Below, piece after piece: positions 59,590 through 64,000 of a stretch of DNA of 64,000 nt. Both the position numbers and the translations under genes were made by a program. This DNA comes from JAFDWR01 sp038216655 (GTDB taxonomy: Bacteria > Armatimonadota > Fimbriimonadia > Fimbriimonadales > Fimbriimonadaceae), in assembly GCA_038216655.1 (NCBI GenBank), contig JBBQPZ010000005.1, positions 62,001-126,000 on the forward strand. The letters are read 5' to 3'. The notes under the pieces are model-generated. The model ran no database searches. It saw nothing but the letters and a program-made list of their open reading frames with translations, and was not told where the DNA came from. Positions within the stretch are counted from its first letter, which is position 1. Every line of letters starts with the position of its first letter.

Positions 59590-60584
59590 ACGAACCCAAT
59601 CGACGCATCTTGAGCGGCATGCGGTCCTCCAACCCGCGCCTCCACCTAGGCAACTTCGAGGGGGCGCTTCGGAACTGGGTTGACCTCCAGAACCAGGGCT
59701 ACCAGATGTATGCCATGGTCGCCGACCTCCATGCGCTGACGACGATGTCCGCCGAATCGAGCGAAGTCGGGAAGAACAGCCGCGAGGTCGCCAAGGACTA
59801 CATCGCCGCCGGCCTCGACCCGGTCAAAACCCCGATCTTCATCCAGAGCCACATCAAAGAGCACGCGGAACTTCACCTCCTGTTCAGCATGATCACGCCG
59901 CTGGGCTGGTTGGAGCGCACCCCGACGTACAAGGAGAAGCAGCAGGACCTGGGCTCTGCGGAGCGCGAGCCTTACGGTCTCCTCGGCTACCCCGTCCTCC
60001 AGACCGCGGACATCCTGCTCTACAAGCCCTACGGCGTCCCTGTGGGCCGCGATCAGGCCCCCCACCTCGAGATCGGCAACGACATCGGTCAGCGTTTCAA
60101 CCGCCTCTACAACGTCGACCTGTTCCCGGTCTACAAGTACATGATCCCCGAGGACGAGACGCGCGCCAAGGTGCCAGGACTCGACATGCGGAAGATGTCC
60201 AAGTCGTACGACAACTGCATCTACCTCAGCGACACCGAAGACGAGACGGCGGCCAAGATCAAGAGTGCCTTCACGACGCCGACCAAGATCAAGAAGACCG
60301 ATCCCGGCATCCCCGAGGGATGCGCGGTGTGCCAGTATCTGAAGCTCTACTCCCCTGACTGGAAGACCCAGTGGGCCGAGGATGTCGCCGGTGAACGCGG
60401 CTGTATGCAGAGCAAGAAGGAGCTCACGGAAATCCTCAACGAGTTCCTCAAGCCGATGCGAGAGCGTCGGGCGCAGCTTAACGACGGCTCAATCGAGGAG
60501 ATCCTGCGGGACGGGGCGACCCGGGCCCGCGAAGTTGCGGCGGCGACGATGGACGAAGTCCGCGCCGCGATGGGCTTGAACTAA
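59586..60584 (+). CDS. trpS: Tryptophanyl-tRNA synthetase
   Basis: A 332-residue class I synthetase. The HIGH-type motif is RLHLGNFEGALRNW, KMSKS is intact in GLDMRKMSKSYDN, and the tryptophan pocket includes PVLQTADILLYKPYGVPVGRDQAPHLEI. Normal length. Start overlaps the preceding gene's stop by 4 nt, so the two are translationally coupled in a lysA-M50-trpS run. Confidence 0.97.
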   Translation: MNEPNRRILSGMRSSNPRLHLGNFEGALRNWVDLQNQGYQMYAMVADLHALTTMSAESSEVGKNSREVAKDYIAAGLDPVKTPIFIQSHIKEHAELHLLFSMITPLGWLERTPTYKEKQQDLGSAEREPYGLLGYPVLQTADILLYKPYGVPVGRDQAPHLEIGNDIGQRFNRLYNVDLFPVYKYMIPEDETRAKVPGLDMRKMSKSYDNCIYLSDTEDETAAKIKSAFTTPTKIKKTDPGIPEGCAVCQYLKLYSPDWKTQWAEDVAGERGCMQSKKELTEILNEFLKPMRERRAQLNDGSIEEILRDGATRAREVAAATMDEVRAAMGLN

Positions 60585-60644
60585 CTTACTCTGCGTCACA
60601 AAATCGCCGCTTTGGCGCAATAGATTTCTGTCTCGGAGGAAATC

Positions 60645-61526
60645 ATGCGTCTTATCACGAAGGGAACAGCTTCAATCATCGGCCTTGCGGCCCTATTCAC
60701 CGCGGCCCAGGCCAGCGAAACGGTTTACAGCAATAGCGGCGGTTCGGGTGACACGTTCACGAATCCCGGCAGCTCGGCGGCGGGGGCACCCATTGTCAAC
60801 TACACGGGCCCGAACAACGAGCAGTGGATGTACCGCAACACCGCCAACAACGGCACCGTCGGCATCAACACCAACTATGCTCGCAGCGGCGACGGTTCGG
60901 CCTACATCGCCTCGGACGGCACGGCAAGCGGCAAGTCCGAGATCGCGCTGAGCACTTCGTTCAGCGGACAGGATTCCACGGGATCCCTAGGATTGCTCGA
61001 TAACCTGAGTGCCTGGTCTGCGGATACCTACACGCAATCATGTTCGATTCTGGGCGAAGCGCCGATCCTCCGAATGGAGCTCTTCAGCGCCACCGACACC
61101 AAGGTCAATGGCTCCCTTGGCGTCTACGGCCAGCTCGTGTTCGACACCGGCTGGGGCACCGACGGCGGCCTGGGCTCGCAGTATGCCTACGGCAACTGGC
61201 AGAACATTGATCTGTTCGGCAACAAGAACACCATCCACGTTTGGGGCTCAAGCTCGCTGGGCACCAAGTACGGCCCGGGCATCGGCGTCGAGCGCAACCT
61301 CTCCGACTGGTTGACGGATCTGGCCGGAAAGGGCTACTCCGTGATCGGCATCAATGCCGGAATGGGATCGAGCAGCCTTACCTATCAGGGCGCGGTCGAC
61401 AACTACGCGCTGGGATTTGGCGGACGCACGAACACCTACAACTTCGAAGCGGTTCCGGAGCCGGCCACCATGGCCATGCTCGGAATGGGTGCCCTGGCAT
61501 TCCTCCGCAAGCGACGTCGAAGCTAA
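60645..61526 (+). CDS. PEP-CTERM secreted protein
   Basis: A 293-residue exported protein with a signal peptide (LITKGTASIIGLAALFTAAQA) and a C-terminal PEP-CTERM sorting signal: VPEPATMAMLGMGALAFLRKRRRS (PEP box, hydrophobic helix, basic end) recognised by exosortase, usually for surface or biofilm proteins. The Ser/Gly/Asn-rich body has a lectin-like beta pattern. GGAGGAAATC precedes the ATG. It is intact, unlike its relative at 7831-8634. The exosortase is not in this window. Confidence 0.88.
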   Translation: MRLITKGTASIIGLAALFTAAQASETVYSNSGGSGDTFTNPGSSAAGAPIVNYTGPNNEQWMYRNTANNGTVGINTNYARSGDGSAYIASDGTASGKSEIALSTSFSGQDSTGSLGLLDNLSAWSADTYTQSCSILGEAPILRMELFSATDTKVNGSLGVYGQLVFDTGWGTDGGLGSQYAYGNWQNIDLFGNKNTIHVWGSSSLGTKYGPGIGVERNLSDWLTDLAGKGYSVIGINAGMGSSSLTYQGAVDNYALGFGGRTNTYNFEAVPEPATMAMLGMGALAFLRKRRRS

Positions 61527-61555
61527 GTCCTCAACGACCGATAAACGGTCCGTAC

Positions 61556-61583
61556 GGGCGCTTTCCTGCCAAGGAAAGCGCCC
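61556..61583 (+). terminator. Hairpin after the PEP-CTERM gene
   Basis: An 11-bp perfect stem (GGGCGCTTTCC and its complement) with a 6-nt loop, ending just 8 nt before the CATAAT box of the next gene. The T run is poor, but position favours termination. Confidence 0.65.
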
Positions 61584-61607
61584 GCGGTTGTCATAATCGA
61601 AGGGCCT

Positions 61608-62375
61608 ATGCCGTTTTCCGATGTCCGCGCCGTCTACTTCGATCTCGACGATACGCTCTGCGGATACTGGGACGCGGCCAAGATCGGGCTGGAGAAGACC
61701 TTCGCCGCCGCCCCCGACCTCGGGCCGACCGAGGTGGTTCTTGAGCATTGGGCGACGGAGTTTCGCGTCTTCTGCGGATCGCTCAAGACCACGCCCTGGT
61801 ACCCGGGCTACCTCAAGCTCGGCGAGCCCACCCGCACCGAGTTGATGCGACTCACCCTGTTGCGGCTGGGGATCGACGACCCAGCGCGCGCCCGCCACCT
61901 CGGCGACCAGTACGGACACGAACGGGACCGTGCCCTCGAACTCTTTCCCGAAGTTCCGACCGTGTTGGACCGCTTGCAAAAGCACTTCCCGCTCGGCCTG
62001 ATCACCAACGGCCCGGCGGATATCCAGCGTCAGGAGATCGCAACCCTCGACCTCGACCGATACATGTCCCATGTGTTCATCGAGGGCGAGATGGGACGCG
62101 GGAAGCCGATCGTCGAGATCTTCCACGAGGCCGCCGTCGCGGTCAGTTTGGAGCCGCATCAGGTCCTGTTCGTCGGCAACTCCTACGGCCATGATATCGC
62201 GCCGGCGATCAACGCGGGTTGGCGAACCGCTTGGATTCGCCGTCCGAGTGACGTCCCGCCGAGTGCCGAGGGAAAGGAAGCCCGGCCCGAGACCCTCCCG
62301 GTAGGTGCCCGCGAACCGGACCTGACGATCACAAGCCTGGATGAGATTGTCGCCCCGCTGCAACTCCCGGATTAG
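61608..62375 (+). CDS. HAD family hydrolase
   Basis: A 255-residue phosphatase-type protein. Motif I is YFDLDDTL (catalytic Asp 12 and 14), motif II LGLITNGPADIQ, motif III lysine in MGRGKP, motif IV FVGNSYGHDIAPAINAG. The helical cap between motifs I and II is of the C1 type. Relatives are N-acylneuraminate-9-phosphatase-like or YjjG-like enzymes; the substrate is unknown. CATAAT lies 10 nt before the ATG. Confidence 0.92.
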   Translation: MPFSDVRAVYFDLDDTLCGYWDAAKIGLEKTFAAAPDLGPTEVVLEHWATEFRVFCGSLKTTPWYPGYLKLGEPTRTELMRLTLLRLGIDDPARARHLGDQYGHERDRALELFPEVPTVLDRLQKHFPLGLITNGPADIQRQEIATLDLDRYMSHVFIEGEMGRGKPIVEIFHEAAVAVSLEPHQVLFVGNSYGHDIAPAINAGWRTAWIRRPSDVPPSAEGKEARPETLPVGAREPDLTITSLDEIVAPLQLPD

Positions 62376-62477
62376 GAACACGGGAAACATTCGCTCGCCC
62401 ACCTTCTTCAAACCCCTTGTTAGGAACGCATTTGTCGTTCCCGGTGCCTCCGGCTGGAGGCCGAAAGGAGAGTTCGA

Positions 62478-63023
62478 ATGAAGAAGATCACACTACTTGC
62501 CGCTGCGCTGTCTCTGTGTTGTGCCGCGTTTGCCCAGACGGATACGAATTGGAATATGTCCAGTTGGAGCCCACAGCGCCAGCTTGAGTACCGGATGTGC
62601 CAAACGCTCAATGGCAGCGAGCAATGGGAGTTCCAGCACTCCATGGACCGCCTCAACGGAGTTGAGGAGGACGCCTACGTTCGAGCCATCAACAAGGCCT
62701 CGGACGCGAATGGAGCGATCGCGTCGTGGAATTCAACGACGATGACCGGAACTTATGGCACGGTCACCACCGGGTCCGAGAACCAGGCGATCGCCGGGAC
62801 CTCGATGTTTGCCATGTCTTACCAGGACCGCATGCGAACCTGGATTACCGATGGGCAGGCTTACAACCTGTTGCTGAAGAACGCGTCCGGCCAGGAGCGC
62901 TCGATCATCGAAGGCACCTGGGACAACCTTGGTGAAACTACTCAGGAGGCGATCCTGCACACGATCAAGCGAAGCAGCATGATCACGGCTCCCACCGACG
63001 CCCAGCGAAAGTGGTGGAACTAG
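62478..63023 (+). CDS. Secreted protein of unknown function
   Basis: A 181-residue protein with a signal peptide (ITLLAAALSLCCAAFA, cleavage before QTD). The mature part is helical with many Asn, Gln, Ser and Met (WSPQRQLEYRMCQTLNGSEQWEF, then QERSIIEGTWDNLGETTQEAI). A strong AGGAGAG site precedes the ATG. It ends at a terminator at 63044. No known family. Confidence 0.75.
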   Translation: MKKITLLAAALSLCCAAFAQTDTNWNMSSWSPQRQLEYRMCQTLNGSEQWEFQHSMDRLNGVEEDAYVRAINKASDANGAIASWNSTTMTGTYGTVTTGSENQAIAGTSMFAMSYQDRMRTWITDGQAYNLLLKNASGQERSIIEGTWDNLGETTQEAILHTIKRSSMITAPTDAQRKWWN

Positions 63024-63043
63024 CCGCTTAGTCCAATCAAAGC

Positions 63044-63076
63044 GGGCGCCGAACCTTTGGGTTCGGCGCCCTTTTC
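63044..63076. terminator. Bidirectional-type terminator
   Basis: A 12-bp perfect stem (GGGCGCCGAACC and its complement) with a TTTG loop, followed by TTTTCG on the plus strand. It lies between converging genes and may serve both. Confidence 0.85.
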
Positions 63077-63077
63077 G

Positions 63078-63764
63078 TTAGGCCCGCTTCTGAGGTTCGC
63101 CCCAGACCCGCCGCATCAACGCGAAGGTGTCGGGGTCGTAAGTCTTGAGCTCCGCGTTCACGAACGGATAGAAGTCGTTCATCCCGAAATAGGCTTCCGT
63201 CGATTCGGCGAAGTACTCCATCGCGTTCGTTTCCGCGTAGTGCTTGACCGTCTTCCCGTTCCAGTGAAGGACCGCGTCGTATTTCTTCGACTTCGAGGCG
63301 ACTTGAAAGGCCTCCATGATGTCGGGGTTTGAGAAGCCCTTCTCGATCACCCGGAAGTGGTAGGCGTGGGCCAGTTCGTGGAGCACCATCCAGGGTTGCT
63401 CGTAAGTCCAGGAAACAAAGTTCTTGGCGTTCCCGATCTCGACACCTCGCGCCATTTCCGGGTTCATCTTGTGCTGGCTGAGATATTCCGCCGCCGGGTG
63501 GAAGGCCATGCAAGTTGTGCCCGCATCGTCCCAGTTCACCCAGATGGGCACTTCCTTCAGCTTCGCCAACGGGCCATCGGGCACCACGCGGGTGATTTGA
63601 TAGAGCTGCTTATCCAGCTCTCGCTTGACCGAATCCCACTCGCGCGTATGCTCTTTGAGAAGGGCCGTCTCGACTTGCAGAGTCCACCCGTCCAAGGGAA
63701 TCGCCGTGGTTTCGAAGTTGGCTTCACGCACGAGGGAGAGAGCGAGGAGGACGGCGACGGACAT
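63078..63764 (-). CDS. Exported HExxH metallopeptidase-like protein
   Basis: A 228-residue protein with a short export signal (MSVAVLLALSLVREA). Zinc motif HELAH at 129-133 in QPWMVLHELAHAYHF and a downstream ETNAMEYFAESTEAYFG with a probable third ligand (Glu 183) give a gluzincin-like site. The segment VPIWVNW upstream supplies edge-strand features. The nearest known group is not certain. It may cleave proteins in the periplasm. Confidence 0.75.
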   Translation of the reverse strand: MSVAVLLALSLVREANFETTAIPLDGWTLQVETALLKEHTREWDSVKRELDKQLYQITRVVPDGPLAKLKEVPIWVNWDDAGTTCMAFHPAAEYLSQHKMNPEMARGVEIGNAKNFVSWTYEQPWMVLHELAHAYHFRVIEKGFSNPDIMEAFQVASKSKKYDAVLHWNGKTVKHYAETNAMEYFAESTEAYFGMNDFYPFVNAELKTYDPDTFALMRRVWGEPQKRA

Positions 63765-63828
63765 GGCTGTATTTTGGCGCTTGGCGGCAATGAGTTGGAG
63801 TAAGAGTGTCCCCGTTGGAAGAGAATGC

Positions 63829-63915
63829 TGTCATTCCGACCGACGCCGCCCACTTGTTTGTAGGTAAGGGAGCAACATCTGATGCGGAGAAGTGGAGGAA
63901 CCTGACCGTCGTTGC
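63829..63915. repeat. Degenerate dispersed repeat
   Basis: TGTCATTCCGAC (63829-63840) and GAGGAACCTGACCGTCG (about 63895-63912) match, in reverse orientation, the ends of the GGTCGGGTTCCTC to GGAATGACA repeat at 48171 and 52646, and TTGCTCG follows as at 25850. It lies between the metallopeptidase gene and the partial gene at the window end. Confidence 0.4.
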
Positions 63916-63968
63916 TTCTTGCTCGCCCCCCAGGGACAAAAAACGCCCCAACGCCATACTCTCCCTAA

Positions 63969-64000
63969 ATGCGATATCTCGTCCTGGTGATCGGCGTGTG
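63969..64000 (+). CDS. Start of a gene cut by the window end
   Basis: An ATG at 63969 opens MRYLVLVIGV, the beginning of a probable signal peptide or membrane helix. CATACT (63955-63960) stands 8 nt upstream, the near-leaderless arrangement. Only ten codons are visible, so nothing can be said of function. Confidence 0.45.
   Translation, partial: MRYLVLVIGV

Noticed and set aside
61248..62411. 387-codon minus-strand frame opposite the HAD gene
   Set aside because: Antisense shadow of the HAD phosphatase and PEP-CTERM genes.

Overview
The window looks like chromosomal DNA from a GC-rich, Gram-negative-type bacterium, most plausibly a member of Armatimonadota (Fimbriimonas relatives). This placement is an inference. 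It rests on PEP-CTERM secreted proteins, many lipoproteins with a clear lipobox, a short type-3 prolyl-tRNA synthetase, two very large Tricorn-like secreted proteases, and housekeeping genes scattered singly or in pairs. No rRNA, tRNA, CRISPR array or transposase gene was recognised. About 55 genes can be supported, on both strands, mostly as single genes or operons of two or three.

Layout. 1-6 kb: a secreted protein, a MalK/UgpC-type ABC ATPase, a tandem pair of small secreted paralogues and a GlmL/MutL-type ASKHA protein. 6-10.4 kb: a nucleotidyltransferase with a small coupled gene, an aldo/keto reductase, a PEP-CTERM gene broken by two frameshifts and a secreted beta-helix protein. 10.4-13.3 kb: rplJ-rplL behind an L10-type leader, carbonic anhydrase and an acyl carrier protein. 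13.3-22.8 kb: two Tricorn-like protease paralogues flanking a MOSC protein, then a large secreted protein. 22.8-32.7 kb: rpsO-pnp, a SanA-like protein, an M15 peptidase, a DUF4397 lipoprotein, an esterase lipoprotein, proS and a DUF4139 protein. 32.7-41.6 kb: two paralogous lipoproteins around a SARP/TPR regulator, a sialate O-acetylesterase, a glycoside hydrolase and a membrane protein. 41.6-49 kb: a 21-bp tandem array, leuB, several lipoproteins and unknowns, trmFO and a TauE/SafE-like protein. 49.1-53.5 kb: a compact Mu-like capsid gene cassette (protease, decoration-like protein, major capsid, small membrane proteins, connectors) without terminase, portal, tail or integrase. 53.5-64 kb: the third lipoprotein paralogue, dxr-rseP, lysA, an M50 peptidase, trpS, a PEP-CTERM protein, a HAD phosphatase, a secreted unknown and an HExxH peptidase.

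Two patterns run through the whole window. First, more than twenty genes have a sigma-70-like -10 hexamer (TAnnnT or CATAAT) placed only 5-7 nt before the start codon, usually with no Shine-Dalgarno sequence; their mRNAs would begin at or within a nucleotide or two of the start codon (leaderless). The pattern often picks out the right start, including GTG and TTG starts. Second, many intergenic spaces hold inverted-repeat elements of several families (one with three copies and 30-bp terminal repeats), one of which lies in frame inside trmFO.

The most unusual items are the isolated capsid cassette behind a promoter with a 14-bp palindrome between its -35 and -10 boxes, and a family of three lipoproteins of unknown function associated with a SARP-like regulator and with inverted repeats at two of the three promoters.
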